Shown piece by piece: positions 1-6,886 of a stretch of DNA of 35,147 nucleotides. How positions within the stretch are numbered: position 1 is the stretch's first letter; each line of letters begins with the position of its first letter. Origin of the DNA: Treponema sp. (GTDB taxonomy: Bacteria; Spirochaetota; Spirochaetia; Treponematales; Treponemataceae); assembly GCA_024697295.1 (NCBI GenBank), contig JAILFZ010000136.1, positions 1-35,147 of the forward strand. The letters run 5' to 3'. Under the pieces are notes generated by a model. That model worked only from the letters and a program-made list of their open reading frames with translations. It made no database searches and was not told the DNA's origin. The translations under genes and the position numbers were made by a program.

Positions 1-105
1 GCAGTTGCAGAATATATAGACTATTATAACAATAAGCGAATACAGGTTAAAACAAAATGGATGCCTCCAACAAAATATAGGGAAGCATCCATTCTTTCTG
101 CCTAA
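1..105 (+). CDS. IS3-family transposase (OrfB, DDE integrase), C-terminal fragment
   Basis: The open frame enters from the left edge and ends at TAA 103-105, leaving 34 codons. The peptide contains YIDYYNNKRIQ, then KTKWMPPTKYREAS. This matches the end of IS3-family OrfB transposases, where a 'YNxxRIhxxLxxxxPxxYR' segment follows the last catalytic Glu of the DDE integrase core. The catalytic residues would lie upstream of the window. The protein would cut and join the ends of its own element. The reading frame is intact as far as it can be seen, so nothing suggests decay, but only the tail is visible. Confidence 0.8.
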   Translation, partial: AVAEYIDYYNNKRIQVKTKWMPPTKYREASILSA

Positions 106-141
106 TTCATAATATGTGTCCAGAATTATGGGTACATATCA
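1..141 (+). mobile_element. Right end of an IS3-family insertion sequence (left part outside window)
   Basis: The element's transposase ends at 105. About 12-36 bases later comes a candidate right terminal repeat near 117-141, ending in ATATCA. Read on the other strand it starts TGATATGTACCC, the TG...GTACCC style of end common in IS3-family elements. The left end and target duplication lie outside the window, so neither completeness nor activity can be judged. Confidence 0.6.
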
Positions 142-153
142 ACAGGACAGCCT

Positions 154-202
154 TTTTTTATGAGCGGATTTTTTTTGAGTCTTTTTTATGAGCGGATTTT
201 TT
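154..202. repeat. 21-bp direct repeat spanning the 3' end of the membrane-protein gene
   Basis: Bases 154-174 and 182-202 are identical. Each is a T-run, ATGAGCGG, then another T-run, and the two are offset by 28 bases. The second copy holds the last codons and TAA stop of the minus-strand gene at 186-848. The first copy lies just beyond it, 13 bases from the putative IS end. A slippage duplication or rearrangement linked to the IS insertion are both possible. Confidence 0.75.
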
Positions 203-848
203 CGGCAATATTAAGCGCGCTTGCCTTGAGGCCGCTCCGTAAAAAACAGAGGGCGGCGTACAAGAGTGCCGGAACAGCCCAGACCAGGATAAACAGGCCC
301 GCATACCAGAGGCTGTAAATAAGGGCAGGAACAACAGATTCGGCAAAAATCAAAATTCCAAAAATATATTTATCCCCCTTCGTTGTTGAATCAAAAAGCC
401 TTCTTAAATCGGCCGAAACTACAATCAGCATCAGAAGAACGAGTGACGGTTCAATAAAAATCGTAAAGAAAGTCGGACTTTCCAGGCTGAAGAGCACACA
501 GAAAGGAAGCCAGACTGCGTAAAACGGAAGCGCAAAAAACAAAAAGGAAGTCTTTCTTTCAGAAATCAGGTCGTTTGACCAGAAAAAATAAAGGACAAAC
601 AGAAGAGCCGGCACAAAAAAATAACGGAGCCAGCGGAACAGTGCACGCAGGGCGGCATTTGTTCCCGTGTATTCAGGGAAGAATACAAAAAAGCCGAGGA
701 TCGTGCACATAACGGCAGCAGAAACAAGACCGTAAATACACACAAAAAGTTTATTTTTTAAAGTATTGAATGAACCTTCGAGAGAGTAAATTGAAAAACC
801 GTAGTAAATCATTGCCACGGGAATCAGGGCAAATAAAAATAAATACAT
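186..848 (-). CDS. Polytopic membrane protein of unknown function
   Basis: This 220-residue protein is not recognised. It is almost wholly hydrophobic, with about seven predicted membrane spans: near residues 3-21, 33-56, 72-90, 99-121, 125-146, 158-176 and 180-203. Short charged loops separate them (for example SDLISERK and DLRRLFDSTTKGDK). There is no signal peptide, catalytic motif or cofactor site that I can name. The start codon ATG at 848 has no Shine-Dalgarno sequence and lies only 6 bases from a good -10 box, so the mRNA may be leaderless. The 3' end carries the 21-bp repeat and faces the IS end. It is divergent from infC. A small permease or membrane sensor are both possible, without evidence for either. 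Confidence 0.7.
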   Translation of the reverse strand: MYLFLFALIPVAMIYYGFSIYSLEGSFNTLKNKLFVCIYGLVSAAVMCTILGFFVFFPEYTGTNAALRALFRWLRYFFVPALLFVLYFFWSNDLISERKTSFLFFALPFYAVWLPFCVLFSLESPTFFTIFIEPSLVLLMLIVVSADLRRLFDSTTKGDKYIFGILIFAESVVPALIYSLWYAGLFILVWAVPALLYAALCFLRSGLKASALNIAEKIRS

Positions 849-854
849 AGAAAA

Positions 855-883
855 AACATAACAAAGTTCGCATTCTTGTTCAA
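855..883 (-). promoter_or_regulatory. Sigma70-type promoter for the membrane-protein gene
   Basis: On the minus strand, TTGAAC (878-883) is separated by 17 bases from TATGTT (855-860). Only 6 bases separate the -10 box from the ATG at 848, so transcription would begin at or next to the start codon. Confidence 0.55.
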
Positions 884-940
884 GGTAACCTCAACACTAA
901 AAAAAATAGCCTAAATCACGGTAATAGAACAAAATTCGAC

Positions 941-970
941 TAGACAACATTTATTATTTTTTGATATATT
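941..970 (+). promoter_or_regulatory. Sigma70-type promoter for the infC operon
   Basis: TAGACA (941-946), an 18-base spacer and TATATT (965-970), preceded by TTTTTGA, which resembles an extended -10 element. Predicted transcription starts near 977, giving a leader of roughly 37 bases. That is too short for a classical L20-binding pseudoknot leader. Confidence 0.55.
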
Positions 971-1013
971 ATTAGAACTTATCAAAGTGTGTTTTCAGAC
1001 ACAAGGAGGAACG

Positions 1014-1535
1014 TTGGCAGACGTAAAAGGTTTACGAATAAACGAACATATTCGTGTTCGTGAGGTTCGCTTGATTGATGATGAAGGTGGAAGGAATGGT
1101 ATTGTAGCTACCCGGGAAGCCTTGGAATTAGCAAAAGAGAGAAATCTGGACCTTGTAGAAGTCTCACCAAACGCAAATCCGCCGGTTTGTAAAATCATGG
1201 ACTTTGGAAAGTACAGGTATGAGCAGGAAAAAAGACTCCGTGATTCCCGCAAGAACCAGAAAGCCCTTAAGATTAAGGAAATCCGCATGCAGCCAAAGAT
1301 TGGTTCAGGCGACCTTGATACTAAGGCAAAACATGTTCAGGAATTTTTGGACGAGGGAGATAAGGTAAAAGTTACAATCCGTTTCCGCGGACGCGAACTT
1401 GCACACACCGAACTCGGCTATGATGTCCTGAAAGAAGTAGAGAAAAGGCTTAGAGAAGGTTCGTATGCCATCGAAAAACCGGCTGCTATGGAAGGCCGTT
1501 TTATGTCGATGACTTTGAACTCAAAAGCCAAATAG
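1014..1535 (+). CDS. infC: Translation initiation factor IF-3
   Basis: IF-3 binds the 30S subunit, prevents premature joining of 50S and proofreads start codon and initiator tRNA choice. The 173-residue product shows the N-domain ([17 protein letters not shown], about residues 6-22), the linker region with [10 protein letters not shown] (64-73), and the C-domain starting [19 protein letters not shown], with the IRFRGRE segment near 128. I place the start at TTG 1014, because AAGGAGGA lies 4 bases upstream at 1003-1010. An earlier in-frame GTG at 987 has no ribosome site. A rare start codon is typical of infC: IF-3 discriminates against it and so limits its own synthesis. The gene is first in an operon with rpmI (15 bases later) and rplT. 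Confidence 0.96.
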   Translation: MADVKGLRINEHIRVREVRLIDDEGGRNGIVATREALELAKERNLDLVEVSPNANPPVCKIMDFGKYRYEQEKRLRDSRKNQKALKIKEIRMQPKIGSGDLDTKAKHVQEFLDEGDKVKVTIRFRGRELAHTELGYDVLKEVEKRLREGSYAIEKPAAMEGRFMSMTLNSKAK

Positions 1536-1550
1536 GATGAGGTTAGAGAA

Positions 1551-1751
1551 ATGCCTAAAATGAAGACAAAAAAATCCTCTGCCAAACGTTTTACACTTAC
1601 AGGCACAGGTAAAGTAAAGTACAAGAAAATGAATCTTCGTCATATCTTGACTAAGAAATCATCAAAACGCAAGATGCACCTCCGTGGTGCAGGAATTCTT
1701 TCTGAAGATTCAGCAGCAAGAATCCGCAAGCAGCAGCTTCCATACGGCTAA
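1551..1751 (+). CDS. rpmI: Ribosomal protein bL35
   Basis: A 66-residue basic protein of the large subunit. It opens [20 protein letters not shown], the standard bL35 N-terminus (PKxKTkkaaaKRFk.TgtGK). The middle [13 protein letters not shown], the (H)IL.KK..KRKR-type segment, is also typical. The length fits the family (about 64-66). It lies 15 bases after infC and 15 bases before rplT, in the conserved IF3-L35-L20 order. In other bacteria L20 can repress this operon through the mRNA; no such site is evident here. Confidence 0.97.
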   Translation: MPKMKTKKSSAKRFTLTGTGKVKYKKMNLRHILTKKSSKRKMHLRGAGILSEDSAARIRKQQLPYG

Positions 1752-1766
1752 TTAAGGAGATAAAAA

Positions 1767-2123
1767 ATGTCTAGAGCAATAGATGGTACAAAACGCAATA
1801 ACCGCCGCTCAAAGATCCTTAAGCTCGCAAGTGGCTTTACAGGACGCCGCGGAACAAACTACAAGGCAGCTAAAGACGCTGTAACAAAAGCTCTCCGTCA
1901 CGCATACGTTGACCGCCGTGACCGCAAAGGCGACTTCCGCCAGTTGTGGATCAGCCGTATCAACGCAGCAGTACGCGACGAAGGTCTTTCATACTCAAGA
2001 TTTATCGACGGTCTCAACAAGGCCGGTGTAACTCTTAACCGCAAGGCACTTTCAAACATGGCTATCGAAGACCCTGCAGCTTTCAAAGCTGTTGTTGAAG
2101 TAGCTAAAAAAGCGCTCAAATAG
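1767..2123 (+). CDS. rplT: Ribosomal protein bL20
   Basis: The 118-residue 23S rRNA-binding protein is essential early in 50S assembly. The long basic N-terminal helix ([20 protein letters not shown], then [21 protein letters not shown]) and the globular C-terminal part with [22 protein letters not shown] and [11 protein letters not shown] are all canonical. AAGGAG at 1755-1760 provides the ribosome site. It is 15 bases after rpmI, and a coiled-coil gene follows after 10 bases, so ribosomal and cell-division genes appear to share a transcript. Confidence 0.97.
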   Translation: MSRAIDGTKRNNRRSKILKLASGFTGRRGTNYKAAKDAVTKALRHAYVDRRDRKGDFRQLWISRINAAVRDEGLSYSRFIDGLNKAGVTLNRKALSNMAIEDPAAFKAVVEVAKKALK

Positions 2124-2133
2124 GCGGTAGAAT

Positions 2134-2601
2134 ATGATTTCTCTCGATCAGGTCCTTCTTCTGGAAGAAAAAGTAGAAAGCGCTGTTGCAAAAATTGCAC
2201 AGCTTAATGCAGAAAATGCTGCTTTGCGTAGTAAATGCGCAGAGCTCACAAACGCACTTTCAGCAAAAACGGAGCAGTTTTCTAATTTTCAGTCAGACCA
2301 GGGCAAGATCGAGGCAGGCATTCTCAAGGCGCTCGAGCGCCTTGACAGTGTCGAAAATGCAATTCATCAGGCAGGTTCAACTGCCGCAAATCCAGGCCAG
2401 TTAAATCACTCTCCACAGGCAGCAAGCCCTGCCCCACAGCAGAGTGCACCGGTTACTCAGACTGCTCCGGCAGCACCAGTTGAAGAAAAACCAGTTCAGG
2501 CACCTGTAAATACTTTTGACACAATGAATCCAACACCATCAGCTCCTGCTCCTCAGGAAAGCGCACCGGATTCAAGCCAGCCGACATTCGATATTTTTTA
2601 A
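2134..2601 (+). CDS. Coiled-coil protein with Pro/Ala-rich tail, possible ZapB-like partner of ZapA
   Basis: The 155-residue protein has two parts. Residues about 4-80 form a heptad-rich coiled coil (LDQVLLLEEKVESAVAKIAQ, then LNAENAALRSKCAELTNAL). Residues about 85-148 are a low-complexity Pro/Ala/Gln/Ser linker. It ends in a short acidic-hydrophobic tip, PTFDIF. I do not know a named family for the whole protein. The coiled coil resembles ZapB, a ZapA-binding division protein, and the next gene (15 bases on) is zapA, so a role at the division ring is a reasonable inference. The terminal tip resembles peptide ligands such as the SSB C-terminus, but this is only a visual likeness. It lies 10 bases after rplT. 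Confidence 0.75.
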   Translation: MISLDQVLLLEEKVESAVAKIAQLNAENAALRSKCAELTNALSAKTEQFSNFQSDQGKIEAGILKALERLDSVENAIHQAGSTAANPGQLNHSPQAASPAPQQSAPVTQTAPAAPVEEKPVQAPVNTFDTMNPTPSAPAPQESAPDSSQPTFDIF

Positions 2602-2615
2602 TTTGAGGTCTTTTT

Positions 2616-2924
2616 ATGGGAACACTTCAAATTAATATGCTGGGAACTTCCTTTTCAATAAAATCCTCAGAAGACGAAGCATACCTCAATAAATTATTGG
2701 GTTATTATAAAAAAATCGTAGACGCAATCGAAGAAAACGGAATGATGCACAACCAGATGCAGATTTCTATCATGGCGGGCATTATGCTTTGCGATGAACT
2801 TTACAAAGAAAAATCAAAGACAGCCAAAATCACACAGAATTCGACAATCGGCTCCGAAGTAGAGGCCGAAAAACTTGCCGAAGACATGATCAGAAAACTC
2901 GACGAAGCAATAAATATAAAATGA
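2616..2924 (+). CDS. zapA: Cell division protein ZapA
   Basis: The 102-residue protein has the ZapA layout. An N-terminal beta segment (GTLQINMLGTSFSIKSSEDE) precedes the helix EAYLNKLLGYYKKIVDAIEE, then a long helix ISIMAGIMLCDELYKEKSK running into a C-terminal coiled coil. ZapA binds FtsZ in the cytoplasm and crosslinks filaments at the Z-ring. TGAGG at 2604-2608 is the ribosome site. Its stop codon overlaps the next gene's start (ATGA), implying translational coupling. Length is in the usual range (about 85-110). A matching coiled-coil gene lies directly upstream. Confidence 0.85.
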   Translation: MGTLQINMLGTSFSIKSSEDEAYLNKLLGYYKKIVDAIEENGMMHNQMQISIMAGIMLCDELYKEKSKTAKITQNSTIGSEVEAEKLAEDMIRKLDEAINIK

Positions 2925-3421
2925 GCAAATTTGTAATCTGGGTAGACGCTGATTCCTGCCCGCTTCAGGTAAGAAACTGCATCCTGAATAATTCAAAATC
3001 AAAAAAAATGAACGTAGTATTTGTCGCAAACCACCAGATTCCATGTCCGGACGAATCTGATGTTTTTAAAATGGTAATCTGTTCAAAAGAGGCCGGCGCG
3101 GCAGACGATTATATTTTTGAAAACTGCAGGGATACGGACATCGTTGTAACACGCGACATTGCCTTTGCAGACCGCCTCGTTAAAAAGCAGATTTTTGTAA
3201 TGAACGACCGCGGAACAGTTTTTACAAAAGAAAACATCGGCGAACGCATGAGCGAACGCAATTTTAACCTTACACTAGCCTCTCTCGGACTCGGCGGAAG
3301 CGGTTCAAAAACCTACGGCAAAAAAGAACTGCAAAAGTTTGCAGCAGCCTTTGAGAGACAGACAAGCCAGTTATTGATGAATGAATACGCGGCGCAAATC
3401 AGAAGCGCCGCAAAAGAATAA
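2921..3421 (+). CDS. YaiI/YqxD family (UPF0178, DUF188) protein
   Basis: The 166-residue product begins IWVDADSCPLQVRNCIL, the family signature 'I.VDADACPV...I'. It continues with DDYIFENC, a 'D..I...... D(I)VVTrDI.LA...V.KG' segment (TDIVVTRDIAFADRLVKK), and GERMSERN. The fold is related to PIN-like nucleases and the conserved Asp residues (VDAD, TRD) could bind metal, but no activity is established for the family as far as I know. Length matches (about 150-165). It overlaps zapA by 4 bases and ends 4 bases from the convergent HD-GYP gene; no terminator is visible between them. Confidence 0.88.
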   Translation: MSKFVIWVDADSCPLQVRNCILNNSKSKKMNVVFVANHQIPCPDESDVFKMVICSKEAGAADDYIFENCRDTDIVVTRDIAFADRLVKKQIFVMNDRGTVFTKENIGERMSERNFNLTLASLGLGGSGSKTYGKKELQKFAAAFERQTSQLLMNEYAAQIRSAAKE

Positions 3422-3425
3422 AAGC

Positions 3426-4667
3426 CTACTCGCTTGAAAGTTCCCACATTGCGTTGATAGCGCAGATGCGGTCTTTAACCTGCATAAAAGCCATTACAAC
3501 TTCAGGGTCAAACTGAGTACCCGAAAGATTCTGTACTTCCTGGAATGAGTCTTCAATTGACCAGGCAGACTTATAAACACGTTTATGGCTCAAAGCGTCA
3601 AATACATCGGCAAGTGCTACAATACGTGCTGCAAGTGGAATTTCTTCATGTTTGAGAGGCTCGGCGCGTGGAACCGGCTCCCCGGGAATGAGTTTTGTAT
3701 AGTCGATTTTTCCAGGATAACCGCGTTCGCTGCCATCCCACCATTCGTGGTGGCGCAGTGAAACGTCACGGCACATTTCGTCGAGGGCTGATTCAGGTTC
3801 AGTAAAGAGCATTGCACCTACACAGGTGTGTCCCTTCATGATATCGCGTTCTTCTTCTGTAAAACGCGGATATTCCTTTTTGAGAATTAAATCCGATACA
3901 CCGATTTTACCAAAGTCGTGACATTTGGCCGCAATCTTCAGGTTGTCACGGAATTTCTGCTGTTCATAATTTGAAATTCCATGGTTTGCAGCCCAGCGGT
4001 CATAAATTTCAAGGGCAAAAGAAGATACACGTTCAACGTGGGGATAAGTTTCTTTTGGGTCACGGTACTGAGCCATACGCTGCATACGCATAATCATGTT
4101 ACCTGTCAGATATGCGTGTTCAAGAGCCTGTGTAGCATTGGAAGCAAAGTGTGTAATGTACAATTCTGCATCTTCGTCAAATTCAATTACTTCGCCCTGT
4201 TCGTCCTGAGCGTTGATAATCTGAAGAAGACCAAGGATTCGTCCGTTTGCCATTTTAAGAGGTATGCTAAGCATGGACTTTGTGCGGTAGCCTGTTGTTA
4301 CGTCTGTAGATTTATTGAATGAATAAGGAACTTCTTTAGGAAGTTTGTAACAGTCTTTGATGTTCAGGATTTTTCCGGAAAGAACGCAGTAACCTGCAAC
4401 TGATTTTTCTGTAATCGGGAAAGAAAATGCCACATAAGGAAGTTTTGTTCCCGGAGCAAGCTTACGAAGCTGTGTATCATTCTGAGCGTATTTAATCTTT
4501 AAGTTATTGTCTTCTACTACATAAATTGAACCGGCATCAGCGCGGACAATACCGCGGGCTTCTGTCAGAATACGTTCGAGCAAAACGTCCATATCCTGGA
4601 TTTCGCTGAGCATGCGCTCCATTTCGATAATAGTTTGAAGTTTCTGTTCTTTAGACGTATTGTTCAT
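3426..4667 (-). CDS. GAF and HD-GYP domain protein, probable cyclic-di-GMP phosphodiesterase
   Basis: The 413-residue cytoplasmic protein has an N-terminal helix, a GAF sensor domain (about residues 17-180; GSIYVVEDNNLKIKYAQND, SIPLKMANGRILGLLQIINA) and an HD-GYP output domain (about 205-395). Visible metal and signature residues include HVERVS, CHDFGKIGVSD (HD), KGHTCVGA, SLRHHEWWDGSERGYPGKI (HHE and GYP) and ALADVFDAL. HD-GYP enzymes hydrolyse cyclic di-GMP to pGpG or GMP. The metal ligands look complete, so activity is expected. The GAF ligand is unknown. There are no membrane spans. It lies 21 bases after the methyltransferase gene with AGAGG as ribosome site, and is the last gene of the minus-strand cluster. 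Confidence 0.9.
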   Translation of the reverse strand: MNNTSKEQKLQTIIEMERMLSEIQDMDVLLERILTEARGIVRADAGSIYVVEDNNLKIKYAQNDTQLRKLAPGTKLPYVAFSFPITEKSVAGYCVLSGKILNIKDCYKLPKEVPYSFNKSTDVTTGYRTKSMLSIPLKMANGRILGLLQIINAQDEQGEVIEFDEDAELYITHFASNATQALEHAYLTGNMIMRMQRMAQYRDPKETYPHVERVSSFALEIYDRWAANHGISNYEQQKFRDNLKIAAKCHDFGKIGVSDLILKKEYPRFTEEERDIMKGHTCVGAMLFTEPESALDEMCRDVSLRHHEWWDGSERGYPGKIDYTKLIPGEPVPRAEPLKHEEIPLAARIVALADVFDALSHKRVYKSAWSIEDSFQEVQNLSGTQFDPEVVMAFMQVKDRICAINAMWELSSE

Positions 4668-4688
4668 AAAAAAAACCTCTTTGCTATT

Positions 4689-5591
4689 TTAAATATAACA
4701 TAACTCAGAGAGATTTTCTATTGAATTTGGATTTTTTTTAGACAGGACACAATAATATAAAGGACCCGCCCCGTCACTTGCATCAGGCAGAACGTGACGT
4801 CCAAAACGTGTCTGCTCGCCAAGCGGAAGCTCTGCATTGCAGAACGCACTCACGTCAGAAACGGGAAGTCCGTCTCCAGTTGAAGAGACTTCATTATCCC
4901 CTTCACTTGTAAGCACTTCTACATCATCAAACTTTTTTATGAGTTTTTGAATTACATTGTCGTTTTCGTCAGGATTAAGCGCGCAGGTTGAATAAACCAT
5001 ACAGCCGCCCTCGTTGAGCATTCTCCAGGCGCTGGAAAGAAGCGCCCACTGTGTACCTGCAAGGGTTTTGATTCTTGAAGGAGACCAGTCTTTGAGGTAA
5101 TTGGGATCCTGCAGAACATGGCGCTCAGAAGAACATGGAGCGTCAAGCAGAATGCGGTCAAAGCGGTTTGATGGAGCCAGACACAGGGTTGCCCCATCCT
5201 TACCGATTACGGTTACGCGTTCAGCGATTTGAGGAGGAAGACAGTTTTTTACCGTGTTTACAAGACGCTTTTTTCTGTCGGCTGAGCGTTCGTTTGAAAG
5301 CAAGGCTGCATCCTTATCCATACAGGATGCGATTACAACGGTTTTTCCGCCCGGAGCTGCACACATATCAAGAATGGATTTTGCCCCGGAAAGAGGAAGG
5401 CTTGCAGCCGCACGGACTGAGGCAGAGTCCAGAAAGTATTTGTCCTTTCCGCCTGCATCGTAGGAAAGCGGACTGTCTTTTCCCAAAAGGGCTTTTTTTA
5501 ACAAAGGCCAGCGTTCGCCGAACAGCTCAGAATAATACTGCTCAAAGCCCTGCTCCCCAGTAAGTTTTCTGGCACGGTCCTTCTGCTTCAT
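4689..5591 (-). CDS. RsmB/NSUN-type RNA m5C methyltransferase
   Basis: The 300-residue protein carries the SAM-binding motif SILDMCAAPGGKTVVIAS, the motif IV Cys in LLDAPCSSERHV and the catalytic Cys motif VYSTCALNPDENDNVI. These are the two-cysteine hallmarks of RNA (cytosine-5) methyltransferases, which form a covalent adduct with the base. It lacks the N-terminal NusB-like domain of full RsmB (about 430 residues), so it is a core-only enzyme. The residues after the motif IV Cys (SSERHV) are closer to mitochondrial NSUN3/NSUN4 (CTTDRHS-like) than to bacterial RsmB (CSGTGv). The substrate (16S rRNA or tRNA) cannot be read from sequence. Start ATG 5591 overlaps the GH3 gene's stop by 4 bases. 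Confidence 0.85.
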   Translation of the reverse strand: MKQKDRARKLTGEQGFEQYYSELFGERWPLLKKALLGKDSPLSYDAGGKDKYFLDSASVRAAASLPLSGAKSILDMCAAPGGKTVVIASCMDKDAALLSNERSADRKKRLVNTVKNCLPPQIAERVTVIGKDGATLCLAPSNRFDRILLDAPCSSERHVLQDPNYLKDWSPSRIKTLAGTQWALLSSAWRMLNEGGCMVYSTCALNPDENDNVIQKLIKKFDDVEVLTSEGDNEVSSTGDGLPVSDVSAFCNAELPLGEQTRFGRHVLPDASDGAGPLYYCVLSKKNPNSIENLSELCYI

Positions 5592-6880
5592 TTTTTTTCC
5601 TCAGGCCGGAAAGGAACAAGTTCATACATCGGACCAAATTTATTTTTACCTATCATCTCGTAGCGGAGAAGTCCGTTTTTGATTTTGTATTCAATTACGT
5701 GGCGGCAGGCACGATCGAGTTTTGTTGCAAAATTCGGGTTTGCCTCGCATTGTTCAAGAAGAATTTTTGCAATTTCGCCAAAAAGCTTTTCGCTGATCAT
5801 GATAACATCAACGCCTGCATTAATTGCGCTTATTGCGGCCTTTTTCATGTCGTAACCGTTTTTAACCAGTGCCCCCATAAAAATATCGTCACTGATTACA
5901 AGACCGTCAAAGCCCAGTTCACCGCGGATAATGCGTTTAACCCAATATTCTGAAAGGCAGGCCGGTGTCTGGCTGTCAGCGTCAGGGCTGTCAATTACGT
6001 TTATGCGTGCGTGGCTCATCAGAACAGCGTCCGCATAAGGCATAAGTTTTTTGAACGGTTCAATATAGGTTGAATTCAATTCGTTTTTGTTTACAGAAAT
6101 TTCCGGAAGTCCACTATGCGGGTCAAGGTTTGTGTTTCCAGGAAAATGCTTGATGGCAGAGCCGATTTTTTGTGCCTTAAACTGTTGAATCTGTACACTT
6201 CCGTAGGCAGTAACCTGTTCAAGAGTTCCAAATGAGCGTGTATCCAGGAACTCTTCATTAAATTTTGTTTCGATTTCTGCAACAGGAGCAAGATTCAGGG
6301 AAAAGCCAAGCTCAGCCATTTGTTTTGCCTGATTTGCATACAGTGCAGACGCTTCTTCAAGGGTGTATTCGGCTGCAACAAGTTTAGCCGAAGGAAGAAT
6401 ATCTGTAATTCCACGCAGACGGTTTACATAGCCGCCTTCCTGGTCAATGGCAATGTAAGGCGGAACCTTGTTGTGAATGTAATAGTAATCTTTGATGGAT
6501 TTTATGAATTCAATTACCTGCTCTTTTGAATTGGCAATATTATAACTGAAAAGCAGTACTCCGCCCGGAACCAGAGACTCGCCTACACGCGGATTTCCAA
6601 TCAAAGCGCCTGTCTTCTCTACCGGGATGTATTTGCTGTTTCCTTCAACGTTAACGAGAAAAATCTGAGAGATTTTATCGTCGACCGGAAGCGTCTGGAC
6701 ATAATTATCAAGCGCAATGTGCTGGGCGATTCTGATTTTTCTCAAAGTCCCTTTTTGAGCGCCGATAATAAAAAACTGAATGCCCACAACCATCAGAAGC
6801 AGGAAAACACCAACAGCGGACAGTAATATCAAATTCATTTTTTGATTTTTAAAAAGTGAAATACGAAGCGTTTTCATCAA
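5588..6880 (-). CDS. Membrane-anchored GH3 beta-N-acetylhexosaminidase-like protein (NagZ family)
   Basis: The 430-residue protein starts with a signal anchor (about residues 15-38, LILLSAVGVFLLLMVVGIQF), so the catalytic part is exported. The GH3 domain shows IDQEGGYVNRLRG, LNLAPVAEIE, RSFG, KHFPGNTNLDPHSGLP, VLMSHARI and the nucleophile segment GLVISDDIFMGAL. NagZ enzymes remove N-acetylglucosamine from muropeptides. The general acid/base pair D-x-H of the NagZ loop appears kept (DPH), but the usual HGD after KHFPG is replaced by NTN. It may therefore cleave cell-wall or dietary beta-linked sugars. It starts 6 bases after the polyferredoxin gene and overlaps the methyltransferase start, so it belongs to the same operon. 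Confidence 0.85.
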   Translation of the reverse strand: MMKTLRISLFKNQKMNLILLSAVGVFLLLMVVGIQFFIIGAQKGTLRKIRIAQHIALDNYVQTLPVDDKISQIFLVNVEGNSKYIPVEKTGALIGNPRVGESLVPGGVLLFSYNIANSKEQVIEFIKSIKDYYYIHNKVPPYIAIDQEGGYVNRLRGITDILPSAKLVAAEYTLEEASALYANQAKQMAELGFSLNLAPVAEIETKFNEEFLDTRSFGTLEQVTAYGSVQIQQFKAQKIGSAIKHFPGNTNLDPHSGLPEISVNKNELNSTYIEPFKKLMPYADAVLMSHARINVIDSPDADSQTPACLSEYWVKRIIRGELGFDGLVISDDIFMGALVKNGYDMKKAAISAINAGVDVIMISEKLFGEIAKILLEQCEANPNFATKLDRACRHVIEYKIKNGLLRYEMIGKNKFGPMYELVPFRPEEKK

Positions 6881-6886
6881 GGTCCC

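Noticed and set aside
158-346. 62-codon minus-strand frame ending in KKIRS
   Set aside because: It overlaps the membrane-protein gene out of frame and owes its similar ending only to the 21-bp repeat.
987-1013. Nine extra N-terminal residues for IF-3 starting at GTG 987
   Set aside because: There is no ribosome site for it, and the added stretch is the promoter leader and the Shine-Dalgarno sequence itself.
5135-5563. 142-codon plus-strand frame opposite the methyltransferase
   Set aside because: It lies wholly inside a gene with clear motifs on the other strand and its translation has no recognisable domain.
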